Below are positions 10,946-21,175 of a DNA stretch of 64,000 nt, one piece after another (the first letter of the stretch is position 1; each line of letters starts with the position of its first letter). Source of the DNA: Strongylocentrotus droebachiensis (taxonomy: Eukaryota; Echinodermata; Echinoidea; Camarodonta; Strongylocentrotidae); assembly GCA_035222895.1 (NCBI GenBank), contig JAVYIG010000311.1, positions 432,501-496,500 of the forward strand, in the 5' to 3' direction. Made by a program: the position numbers and the translations under genes. Under the pieces are notes generated by a model, which saw only the letters and a program-made list of their open reading frames with translations, made no database searches and was not told the DNA's origin.

Positions 10946-12729
10946 AAAACCACATGCTGGCATGCCGACGTAGAGGGCGCTCTTTAATATTCGTGAGATG
11001 AAAACAAAATCAGAAATCAGAGAGCCGAGATCGCAATGCGATTTGTGATTCTTGAACAAGAAACAAAATCACGAAGCAAAAAACGTGTTGCGATTTCCTT
11101 TTCTGTGGTGCGAATCAGAATTCAGAAATCAGAAAGAGTTTTTCTAGTTTTAGTTTTCTGATTTCTGATTCGTGTTTTTCACCACCAGAAACGAAACCGC
11201 AACACGTTTTTTGCTTCGTGATTTTAATTTTTTGTTTTTAAATAAGAAATGACAAAGGAATTTTGGACTTTTCTGTGTCGTGACAGAATCAGAAAAACGA
11301 ATTATCCAATAGTACCCTGATTCATTTGGACTACTCTTCCTCGACGTATAATGAGATTGCTCTCACCACCTTTGCGTCTGAGTTTTAGTTCTTGTCTCAG
11401 CTCATATTTTTCCTGACGCTGCATTCGTGTGAGGTCTGGTGATATATAAGTATCTTTCCAATTCTCTGAATTTCTGAGACTTCTAGCATTTTCCAATATG
11501 TCTCTCTTCCTTCTTGCAGACTCTAGTTCTATTAGTAAGACTCGAGGTTTGGTTTTCTTGTTTTGGTTTTTTCCGCCCAGTCTAATGGATCTGACTATTT
11601 TTGCATTTCGTGCAAAGATCTACCACCATCATATGCTTTTCTACTGGTACTAGGTTCAGGGTAGGTACTTGCAGACTGGGAGCCAACTGATTTGGAACCA
11701 TCAGATTCATAGTGGTTTATCCTTACTGCATTGACTTGTCAGGTTAGAATTGGCTACTTCTGCATAGGACTTTCTAAGTCTCTTTTCTCCATCAATTACT
11801 ATGTCCTTCATGGTTTCATGTGCTTGAGAGACAATTTTGCAGACATTTTGACTCATTTTTTTCTGTATTCTGCTTGCAATCTCTTCAACATCATGTGATA
11901 GCATGGTTTGTGCACCTTTCACCATGTTCACTGCATTCTTTGCTGCTTTCAGGGCTTTATCGTCACAGTCAACACAGAACCAAGGTAACTGATTGCTCTT
12001 GCATGAACTAATGAGTGTGTATGTATCCTCACTCATCTGTTGACAGGTCAAGCATGACCATTTATCACACACTTCACATTCAATCATACGATTTGTCTTC
12101 CTCTGGCATTTTGAGCACTTGAAATCTTCGGTGACATTGTCACTAACACTGTTATTATTGGGCTGGTTAACTACAGACTTAATTGGTTTCAGCTTTAGAT
12201 TTGATTGACAACTTCTTACTAGTCTTGGTCTTGGTGTTGGGTTCTTTCTTGTCTTTCTCTAAAGAGAAGTTCACCACTCTTCGTGCTTTATTTGCTGCTT
12301 CTTCTGTTACACGATCTCGTTCTGGATCCCTGGTATCCTGACAGATACTCAACGAGATAGACGCAGGCTGAGATGTCTCGGACATTTGACTTCCAAGTTC
12401 GTCCCGCGCTGATTTTGGCGAGTCAACATCGTCTTCGGATCCAGGCCGAGTCCCCGAGCTGTCAAGCGGCAATGCTTTTTTATTGAAGGGGGATAGTTTC
12501 TTCAGCTTCTTTTGAACTTTCTCCAATGTCAGAATCCACCTAAAATCTCCCCTATTTCAACCAATCTTACTCCAAAGAAGCAATATGATGTAAAAGCAGC
12601 TAATATTTGCAGTAATATTGATATTTGGCAAAAAGAAATATGCAAAAGCCAGAATTTAAAAGTCCAAAAGAGAGCTCTGATCAAAAACACGTCCTTCACC
12701 GCACGCACGCAATTTTTTGTTGTTGATTA

Positions 12730-13100
12730 GTCAATCACTAGGAACAACCTTAAAACTATCCAGGGAAGGCAGCAAAGTAAAAGTAGCAAGGGGTAGATTG
12801 TTCCAGACGTGTATGGTCCTTGGTAGGAAAGAGTACAAGTTCCTGTCAATTCTGGATTCAATTACATTGTCTGCTGTCTGCATCAGATGTGAAATGCTGA
12901 CTTGAATGATTTGCGTTTCTGGGATGAAGCTTGGTTAATGTTATTGGAGATGCTCCCTTGTGGATTAAGTAGAAATGTCTTAATCTGGCACTAAGTCCTC
13001 TCTTGGTTACCTGGTAGACTTTCCCAATCCAGTGTTTATAACATTCCGATGTCACTGGACTTACGGTGGTAATCATAAACCACAAAACAGGGAAGCACTT
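12730..13100 (-). mobile_element. 3' fragment of a second LINE
   Basis: On the minus strand, about 12870-12735 reads YSFLPRTIHVWNNLP then a LDSFK motif, the usual C-terminus of Jockey/RTE/CR1 reverse transcriptases. Upstream to about 13085 it reads like the preceding RT tail with frame breaks. This is a separate family from the neighbouring LINE. Confidence 0.6.
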
Positions 13101-13281
13101 CTTTGAACTTAGCCGAACATCTGAATGTATTTAGTCTGGTTTGGAATAACCTATTGATTACTTCTTTTATTGTACTTTTATTCAGGTAAAGAGAAAATTC
13201 ATTTTCACGCCAGAAGACAAGTTCGAACTGACCACTAAAGTCAGAGAGAGCATAAGGTACATTTGGAGTAGAAAGAAAAAG

Positions 13282-14695
13282 GTAAGAATTTGTGTGGTTG
13301 TGAGTAATGTATTATATTTTCTGTAGATTAAGTTTTAAAACCATTCTGGTAATGTTATAACAGAGGGTGATAATTTCATGTGAAAATTGTTCAGATTTTA
13401 CTGTTATTGATTAGAGATCCACATTGTGCACATATAAGCAAATAGATCTCTGGATAGCTAAATAACCATTGAAAAGTATCTAATTGGCTAATAGGGTTAG
13501 ATAATTCAATTTAGTTATTTTCTCAATCACAGTATTAACAAAAATCTTAAAATATGAACAAAAGCAAAGTAGGAAACGATAGGAGGACAATATCTTTTGG
13601 AAAGTATTTGTCTGTTATTGTCACTTTCAACTTGGATTTAAAGATAACAAATTACTTGGCGTTGCTGGGATTATGAATTAAAATAGAGCTGAGGAAAAGT
13701 ATTGACAGTAAACAATTCTACGATGAGGTTCGTCACCTTGGATTAGGCAAAGGTAATTAATACTTCAATCGGCAATCTTCTTTCTGCATTCATGAATTCT
13801 TTATCTACTTGTGTCTTCGTATTTCTCCATGTCAGAATCATTCAATGGAATAACTTGCGGAGCGAGACTACAGGCATCACTATTTCCTGCGTCATCATCG
13901 TTGGCGTCGTCACAATCATACTGTAATCAATATAACTTTCTATGCATTTGAGGTAGAATCACCAAATTCATGTCACAGGTACATCTCTTGAAGCAGCAGG
14001 TCAAGTTCGAAAGTGAGTTGGATCTGACCAAGTTCAAAGGTCAAAAGGTCAATTAACTTTCTGTAAAAATCACTCACAATATTACTTTCTATGGATTTGA
14101 GGTACATGTAGAATCACCAAATTAATATATCACAGTTGCATCTTTTGAAGACAAAGGCTAATAAACTTCATTAAAAGCCACTGAACATATAATTTGTGTA
14201 TCTTTGAGGAGATGAGGCAAGACAACGCTTGGCATTTGCTTTGTATAAGTAATTGAAATAAAACCTTGATGTATTCAGTTTAAAAAGTCCAATATTCACA
14301 CTTCTTTGACTTGAATTAAAAATATTTTATTCATTTTGCACTTTCAGGCAGATATGAGGTCACAAAACGTCACATGACTTGGTAACGGTATGGCTGATTT
14401 AAAAAAACTTGTTGTCAAAAGATTTGCAAGGCATGAAAGAAAAAAGTCTGGAAGTGGCGTTGAGTAAAATGTGGCGGTTCGCATTTCGCAGCGATAATTG
14501 TAGAGGGGGCCATGATGCCCCCCCAGTCTTTTACGGTTAATGTGTGATCTATTTCAGATCTTGCAATGATGGAGGCATTAATTTTGACTGCACGAAGTTG
14601 AGGATACATGTAGTTTCTCTCTATTTTCTCCAGCCTCACACTGCTCATAAAATAAAGTATTCTCCATGTGGTTTCACATTTATTTCTACTTGCAG
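13282..14695. other. Last intron of the recombinase-like relic
   Basis: AT-rich non-coding sequence. A short patch at 14340-14540 (GGTCACAAAACGTCACATGACTTGG and a poly-G/C run) resembles a patch at 31.07-31.25 kb and is probably a shared old repeat. No gene seen. Confidence 0.45.
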
Positions 14696-15059
14696 AGCTC
14701 TGGTAGAATCTGCCCACCTACGATTGTGCTACCTACGCCAAGACATGAGGAGGCTGGATTGAGATTAGACGACAAAACTCTACTACAAGACTAATAGGGA
14801 TAGGTTAAAAAGAAGAGCAGAAATTTGCAACATTTCCGTTTTCGTAGGAATCATATTAATAATTATAGACATGTTCTAAAGAAAGATTATTATGTGACAA
14901 ATATCATTGAACATAAACAAAACCCTACTCAGCTGTGAACAATCTTGAAAGGTCTTAGTGGCAGTAATGCCCAATTTTCTGTTGATAAACTTGGAGTAAA
15001 TGATGAGTATGTTCATAAACCTCTCAAAATAGAAAAAAAAACTTAATCATTCATTTGTA

Positions 15060-15835
15060 AGGTTTTGTGTTATACCATTGGGTGCTCCCAAGATTTCTGA
15101 TAATGGTAATGTGCATCATGTTTCTTGTAACCATATTTTTGCTTTTGCGGAAATTGATTCACAGTGTGTACTAGAGATTCTTAAAATGCTGGATATTAAA
15201 AAGGCAATAGGTATTGATGGATTGGACTCTTAATTACTTAAAGAAGCTGCACCGATTGTGTCATAGCAATTGACTCAGATGTTTAATTTTTCAGACAGGT
15301 CAGATACCAAATGATTGGAAGACTGCTATTAGTCAAATCAAGCCACAAAAGTGGTGACAAGCAATATATAAATAATTATCGCCCGATATCGATTATTCTC
15401 ATTGTAATGAAGGTTCTCAAAAGAGTGGTTTATGATTCACTTCATGTACTTTTGCAAAAGACAAACACCCGGTTCAGACGGTCTCCTAATTGAATTTTAA
15501 TAAATGTTATGGAATTGATAATCTTTGCACTTCAATGCGGAGAGGAATTATTACTCTGATACCCCAAAAAGACAAAAATGTACTCCTTTAGAAAAACTGG
15601 CGTCCCATTTCGCTGTTGAATAATGAAGGTTTTAGATTCACTTATTATGAAGATCAGTGTGGTTTTTTGAAGGTCGTTATATTGGAGAGAATATACGTCT
15701 GTTTATTGACATCACTGACCTATTGTAAATGTAATAATATCCCAGGCATTGCATTATGCATAGATTTCGAAAAAGCATTTGACAGAGTAGAATGGAAGTT
15801 TTTGTATACAGTGTTACGTAAGTTCATGTAACCCA
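15060..15835 (+). pseudogene. Two abutting LINE reverse-transcriptase fragments
   Basis: About 15125-15440 reads as a decayed CR1/Jockey-type RT: FAFAEIDSQ, then a KAIGIDGLDS-like segment with stops, then KSGDKQYINNYRPISII. From about 15470 the sequence changes to an L1/Tx1-like RT: GIITLIPQ, NW then RPISLLNNE-like in shifted frames, QCGFLK and IDFEKAFDRVEWKFL. Both are disrupted. The switch between two RT types at about 15470 suggests two adjacent insertions or a chimeric cDNA. Confidence 0.6.
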
Positions 15836-18800
15836 TCAGGTTTACTAATCAGCCTCTTTGTAATTATGTGTATAACTGTGAACACATACGTTTGTATGAA
15901 CCATCTTGATCTATTCCTCGTTGATTCATTTTTTGTCTCTTCTCTTATGATCTTTAACTAGTCCTTCTGGTTGAGGTTACACAAAGCCAGATCAAGAGCA
16001 GTCTACATTTATGCATCTTGGTGACTTCTGAAATATTTAGACTTCTTGATAAGGCTTTCACTTTCTGTTGAAGGCACCACTTTCACGAAGAAGAACGCAG
16101 AGTAGAGGTTACTTTAAACTGTCTAGTTTCAATTGTATTTTTACTTGCTTTTCCCTGTATCAAGTACCAAGTATCATTTGTACCACAGCTGTAATAAAGG
16201 CATATACAAACGTACATTCAGTGATTGCATCATTTTTTGCTCTAAACCGCAAAAATCTTTGTTAATAAAAACTAAGTTTTCTTTTCCTTTAACAAGGGTG
16301 CGTTTCGTATTGACAACGTATGAAGAGTTTTTTATGCAAAAAACACAATTTTTTTTCTTTTTTTTTCTTCTTGATCTTTAGTTGAAAATACATGAAACTC
16401 AATTTGACAAAAATGGATAAAGTGGTTTTTGCATTCAAACTCTTCATATATACATTACAGTTTGTTTACCTACAAGTAATTATGTACCATAGCTTTGGTG
16501 CTAGTGAATTTGGTCTCAAAATGGAATTGATAATTTTATTTTCCCAAGGCACTTTGTAGATATTTGCAACCGAAGAATAGCACTTTAAGGAGAAATATAG
16601 AAAAGAGATGTAAAAAATGAAAAGAAATTAAATTTGTCAGGACACTTGATAAAGCCACAAAAATGTTAAATGATATTAACCAAATCTGAATTCTACAATC
16701 ATGAAATTAATCAAATCAAATGTGATATTTCCTTTTGAATAATGATAATGGACCAATGATGACAAAGCTGGTAAAAGAAGGAAAGGCCGAAGAACAAAAA
16801 GGTGGAGGAGGAGGAAGGTAAAAGAATGATGATGATAAAACAAAACAAGAAGAAGAAAAAAACAGAAACAAAGGGCAAGAATTAAGATGATAATGATGCA
16901 ACTAATAAGAGTGAATATGATGACGATGGGAGGAGAATAGGGTTAGGATGATACCTAATGATAAAACAGATTGAAGATGATGTTGGGAAGAAGAAAGAAT
17001 GATTATATCGAAGAGATGAGACTGAAAGAGAGAAAAGAACAGCAGCAACACTAACAAGAAGGAGAAGAGGGAATGATTAACATTGATTTCAAAAGATTAT
17101 AAATAAATAAATAAATAATTAAATAAAATTGATAAGAAGAATGATGGTGACGACAATGATAAGACAAAATTTAGGATGATCATGATTAGAAGAGTGATGA
17201 TGATAATGATAACTTATGATGGTGCTGATGAGAAGGAGAAGAAGATAAAATGATGATGATGATAATGAAAAGAAAAAAGAATAATAATATTCCACTTTTA
17301 TATAGCGCTTAAATGGAACTTCCACCATGACATCAAGTTCGTTCTAATAAAGCAGAAAAATTAGAGGAACATATCAATGAAAGATTATTAACATATTAAT
17401 GATAATCATGAATCAAAGAGATGAGACTGAAACTAATTTCGAAAACCCTCGGTTAGCCTAAATAGAGGCTGAATAATTTATTTTATAATAACATTAAATT
17501 ATGAAAGCATATGATATTGAAAATAATGAGTATGGGTTAGGGTTAGGGCTAGGGTTAGGGTTACAGTGTACTGTAATGAGCATTAGAGGGCGCTTTACGT
17601 TTTCGCCTGTAAATACCCCCTTTTTAAAATGTTGTATTAAATTCATTTAAAATCCTTTTCAAAGAGAGAAACGATTGAAAACGATTCTGTAAATGTTTAA
17701 GTTTCAAACAGAAACATGCTTATTACGAATGAGTGTGATGAGATGAATACAGCTGGCTTTGTAATATGACGCGCACTTATATATTTTTATTTTACACCGA
17801 AATTATCAAAATCCTAGAAATATTTATACGTCCTTTTATATACTTTTTACGAAGGTACTGGTTAAAATTTTCTGGAATGGCTTTAATCAAAGCTTATTCT
17901 TGCTGTTTCTGTACCTGGACTTTCGATATTTTATTACTAAATTTAGAAAATTAGAAAAGATGTTGGCGCTCACTTATAAACGGGGGCATATAATTACTCG
18001 CAGTTGTAAGCAGAAATCTTTTTTTTAAAATATATTTCAGCAAATCCTGAGTGAAATTTTGTTGGGAAGTGTCGGAAAATATTTCAAAGTAACTAAATCC
18101 GCTTTTTATTTGAAATTTATAACCCAAATAAAAAGGAAAATATTATTTTCTGAGGTGGAATATATCACTAGATTTTTGTTATTCTTGATAACACCTCTAA
18201 ATGGGAAGACGCTGCATACTAGTAAGGAGTCCAAGGGATACCTCTAAAAAAACAGCGAAAAGAACACTAGCGAATTGAAAATCCATGGAAGAATGTAAAT
18301 ATTGTTTTTATATATAGAAAGGAACAAAAACTGCTATATCTTGTGCAAAATATCAGCCGTTATTTGTAATTAATAAGACTGCGATTCCAATGTCGCCAAC
18401 TTTATTAGCGAATGAACTGCGTGATATAGGCCATAGGAGAAGCTCTCCATCGCAAATGATCCTTTCTCAAACCAGTCTTGTCGTGCACTTACTCGCTCCG
18501 GAGGGAGAGAGAGAGAGAGAGGCAGAGCGAGAAGAGTAAAATTAAAGTGGTCTCTTTATAGAAAACAATATGAATCGCAATAAGTGATTAATTTGAAGAA
18601 AAACAACAATAAATTTGTTTCAATTACTGATCACAGTGATGTAAAAATGGTAAACAATCATTCAGATAAAACAGGACATTAACAATCAATAATTAGTTAA
18701 TTAATGCTAACTTTAAGAGCAGTGGTGAATAATTAACAATGGAAAGCTTTGAAAGAGCTCAAGTGAAAACAAAGTAAGGGAGAAAAAAATTCTGCCCTGA

Positions 18801-18900
18801 AATCTAGCATTTTTACAATATGAAATTGAAGAAGTTTCATGAACAAAAACAAAAAATTATAATAAAAAGAATTACAAATTAAAAACAAAAACATTGATAA
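15836..18900. other. Non-coding DNA with a GAT/GAA-rich stretch
   Basis: About 16730-17290 is rich in GATGAT, GAAGAA and AAGAAG, giving spurious low-complexity frames. A TATAGCGCTT motif near 17303, common in repeats of this genome (also 21.2 and 35.6 kb), follows. No gene is recognised from 17.6 to 18.9 kb except the telomere-like run listed separately and a (GA)n tract at about 18505. Confidence 0.5.
17534..17563. repeat. Interstitial telomere-like repeat (GGGTTA)n
   Basis: Five imperfect GGGTTA units, one with GGGCTA, inside single-copy-looking sequence. This matches the vertebrate/echinoderm telomere motif but is too short to be a chromosome end. Confidence 0.85.
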
Positions 18901-19005
18901 GCAATTTTATGTGAACTATTACTTCTCTTTTGTAAATTTTGGATGCCAAAAGCCTAAAATTTGCAAAACAGCATTACACAAGGAGAAACGCGTTTGCTTT
19001 CTTAC

Positions 19006-19167
19006 AGTTTGCCATTGGTGCTTGCGTTGGGGGTCATGGACAGAGGTCAGGAGCTTCTGGATCTGTTGGAGCACCCCTTGGTAGTAGACCAGCGATGTCT
19101 CGTAGTTTCCCAGGAGAGCGTACTCCCTCCCCATCTTGGTGTTCTCGCAGATTTCATCGACACTCAT
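19006..19167 (-). CDS. Katanin p60 ATPase subunit, first coding exon
   Basis: 54 codons from ATG at 19167 to a donor (ACT then GTAAGAA) at 19005. The protein starts MSVDEICENTKMGREYALLG and continues NYETSLVYYQGVLQQIQKLL, the N-terminal MIT-like helical domain of the microtubule-severing AAA ATPase katanin p60, which binds tubulin tails and the p80 subunit. From memory it is very close to the sea-urchin protein and clearly related to animal KATNA1. The frame continues past the donor without resemblance, so the exon ends there in phase 0. Upstream, 19168-19250 is probably 5' UTR; a CAG/GTAAAG junction at about 19250 could be read as acceptor or donor. I find no AAA-domain exons to the left, so the next intron is longer than about 19 kb, or the gene is broken or mis-assembled. 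Confidence 0.85.
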
Positions 19168-19250
19168 GATAAAGCCGGTGCGGAATCAATACAATCGTAA
19201 AACTGTTGTTGTCAGAGATGTATTCATGTAGACTATGGATCAGTCTTTAC

Positions 19251-19511
19251 CTGAAAACAGCACAAGAGAAATTATTTTGTCATGATTCTTTTTCAGTACA
19301 CTTTCTACATGCAAGATATTAACTATATTTCTTATAATTAAAGAGGAAATACACCCTGATACTAAGTTGTGTTTTTTAAAGCTGAACAATGAATGGCACA
19401 TGTCCATGAGAGTTTGAGCAAATTTTGATTAAAATTTAGAAATGTATGAATTATTGAAATTGCGATCAATCAAACACATATTTTGCATGCTCCGCTCCAA
19501 TTTGCTCTTTA

Positions 19512-19549
<38 letters not shown>

Positions 19550-20997
19550 AAAATCTGAAATTTTAATTTTCCTCAAGAAAATTTTCAATCATTGACATAG
19601 GCCTGCAACCTTGAGTTCTAAATAAAGTTATTGCAAATATGTTTTTTCACAACCCAATTATGGAAAAATCCTATTCCGTCATTTAATAATGAAGAAAATG
19701 AAGGATTATGGAATTTTATGTACAGAGCAGATTGGAGAGGATTTTGGTACTTGGTACTTTAATAATTTGATATGTTTGATAAAAAGTGATCAAGAAATTA
19801 GAAAACATACCAGTTCAAGTTTGAAATTGAATTTCTAGATAAACGTTTCCACCTCAGTGAAAACATCAGCATTGTCCAGAAAATAAACCACCACTCTTTC
19901 ATTCCAGGAAGAAGTAACTGCTGTGTCACAGTGTTTTCTACAGTAACACTAACAGTGGAAATCTGTTCATATGTTTCTCTTTCAACCAAACTAGCCTAGG
20001 TCTATAGACCTTACTTCATTGAACGGATGATCGACTCAGAATTTCAGATCTGAAAAAAGTGCAACAGTGTCAGTGAACAAATTACCTCACAAAATATCTC
20101 ATTGTGCAAGCAATGCAATGAGTGGTGGTTTATTTCATGAAATATCCATAAAGCATAACATCTTAAGCACAACAAAAACCACCAACAGTCAGGCGCAACA
20201 ACACCATCAGCTCTGGATTGTCAATTAGAAACTTAGAATAGATCTTAACACATGCAGCACAGTTAATCCATGAGAAAGCCTACACAAATTTGAACATATG
20301 GGACTGACCTCACATTCAATTTCCTACTCCGCACAACGCCCAATACATAGTTTAACCCGCTTCATTTTCAGACGAGAATTATAATCAAGAATGTTAAATA
20401 CATGAATCTATATGATATCATATTAGCTTAAGACTATTTCTAAGAAAAAAATATAAAGTAAAACACCGGTTTTGCCGTAATTACAAGTCTCACCCTTTCT
20501 CGCACAGGAATTCGTTCAATCTTTGAATTTCGAAGTTGACAATTTACAACCGTTATTTTGAATGCGCAATATGCGTAATTCGCAATACAACTGTATTGAT
20601 CTTATCGATTTTAACCCCACTGTTCATTGAGCTTGTTCATATGTTTTAATTGTGAGAAAATTGAAGTTGAATAATACTGAGGAATACATTATTTGTTCAA
20701 ACAATTTTCCTGTAATATTTGCCTTTAAATTCATTTATATTTAGCGTGATAGATAATTAACGAATGTACAGTTTTTATGGTCTTTTTAAAATGCAATGTT
20801 TTCTGGTATATATTCACCTCTTGCTGGATAATGATTTAAAATCGTAACAGAAAAAGACTCAAGGAAGGGTACAACTTTTTCTTTGCAACTATATTTGTCA
20901 CCTGAAAAAAAAATGAGGAACACATCATAGGTAGCGCCTTAATGCCACTTGGGTTTCAAGGGGGTTGCCCCGAATCCCCACCCCGGCCCTCCCCACA
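19251..20997. other. Region upstream of the katanin exon
   Basis: Should hold the katanin 5' UTR or promoter if the exon is the true gene start. It includes a 30-odd-base poly-A run at about 19514-19546. A 63-codon minus-strand frame (19798-19989) has no recognised motif. No clear core promoter is identifiable by eye. Confidence 0.35.
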
Positions 20998-21175
20998 GAT
21001 GCACACAGGGGCGTCGCTAGACCTTTTTCAGTGGGGGGGGGGGGGGGGGGGGGGGGTGGGTGTAGAGGCCAACGATTACCGACAAAACTAGCCACCAATT
21101 ACCGACAAAATTAAATGTCCAATATCTACACATTTAACCCTATAAACCCGGGGCCGAAGGCTAAATTGTTTATCC

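Larger units (their letters stand above)
9717..11323. mobile_element. Foldback DNA transposon with about 300-bp terminal inverted repeats
   Basis: The left end GAATCAGGGTACTATTGG and the right end (reverse complement) are the same, and the match continues for roughly 300 bp, up to AGAGCGCCCTCTACGT at about 10016 and its complement at about 10966. The arms themselves contain smaller inverted repeats (AATCAGAAATCAGA and GATTTCTGATT motifs). The element is flanked by ATTT on both sides, a likely 4-bp target duplication (a 5-bp reading is possible). It splits LINE ORF1. The centre has three copies of a roughly 210-bp repeat and one small ORF. Confidence 0.85.
9472..12526 (-). pseudogene. LINE ORF1, PHD-finger type, frameshifted and interrupted
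   Basis: Pieces run from ATG at 12526. The first open segment (12526-12179, Ser/Lys-rich) ends in a stop; the next frame carries a PHD-type zinc finger (FKCSKCQRKTNRMIECEVCD then WSCLTCQQM and WFCVDC, 12150-11960) and a coiled-coil-like segment to 11707. A further shifted frame (about 11496-11324) has IYVSPDLT-type ORF1 signature residues (TYISPDLTRMQRQEKYELR, then ESNLIIRRGRVV). The end (9714-9472) is an acidic/basic tail with a Gly run encoded by a poly-C tract. At least two frameshifts plus the foldback insertion at 11323/9717 make it non-functional, unlike ORF2. Confidence 0.75.
6463..12715 (-). mobile_element. Near full-length CR1/Jockey-group LINE
   Basis: Minus-strand non-LTR retrotransposon with a 5' leader (about 12527-12715), ORF1 (PHD-type finger region), ORF2 (endonuclease plus reverse transcriptase), a short 3' UTR and a terminal (ATG)n microsatellite at about 6463-6484, as CR1-like elements often have. 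It is about 4.6 kb without the 1.6-kb foldback element nested in ORF1. It sits antisense in the large intron of the recombinase-like relic. The 5' boundary is approximate; I could not define a target-site duplication. Confidence 0.8.
1494..14794 (+). pseudogene. Multi-exon Crypton-like tyrosine recombinase relic with C2H2 zinc finger
   Basis: I do not recognise this as a named gene, but eight exons line up with consensus splice sites and mostly compatible phases. They are about 1494-1638 (C2H2 finger, CPKC then H..KRKH; donor GTACAT), 2191-2391, 3400-3562, 3991-4142, 4624-4716, 5595-5672, 13186-13281 and 14696-14794 (TAA stop). Exons 3-4 resemble the C-terminal half of a tyrosine recombinase: an FFIQTNGAPLKKPS stretch, then RAIRKTVATM, then LMNHSLKTADTNYAARW, matching the usual R..(A)T and M.HS..TA..YY pattern. 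Exon 5 is strongly acidic. Exons 6-8 are basic or hydrophilic. Lesions: a 19-bp tandem duplication (ACTCTTCGTTGACAAGGGA twice, about 2340-2377) and an in-frame TAA in exon 2, and a one-base loss near 4035 in exon 4. All introns downstream of exon 3 are phase 0. A domesticated Crypton-type gene that later died is my inference; a host zinc-finger gene of unknown kind is the alternative. Confidence 0.5.

Noticed and set aside
16716-17328. Low-complexity Ser/Phe/His-rich minus-strand frames
   Set aside because: Products of GAT/GAA-rich simple sequence.
18919-19005. Extension of the katanin frame to 82 codons
   Set aside because: The last 28 codons lie past a consensus donor (GTAAGAA) and lose all resemblance to katanin.
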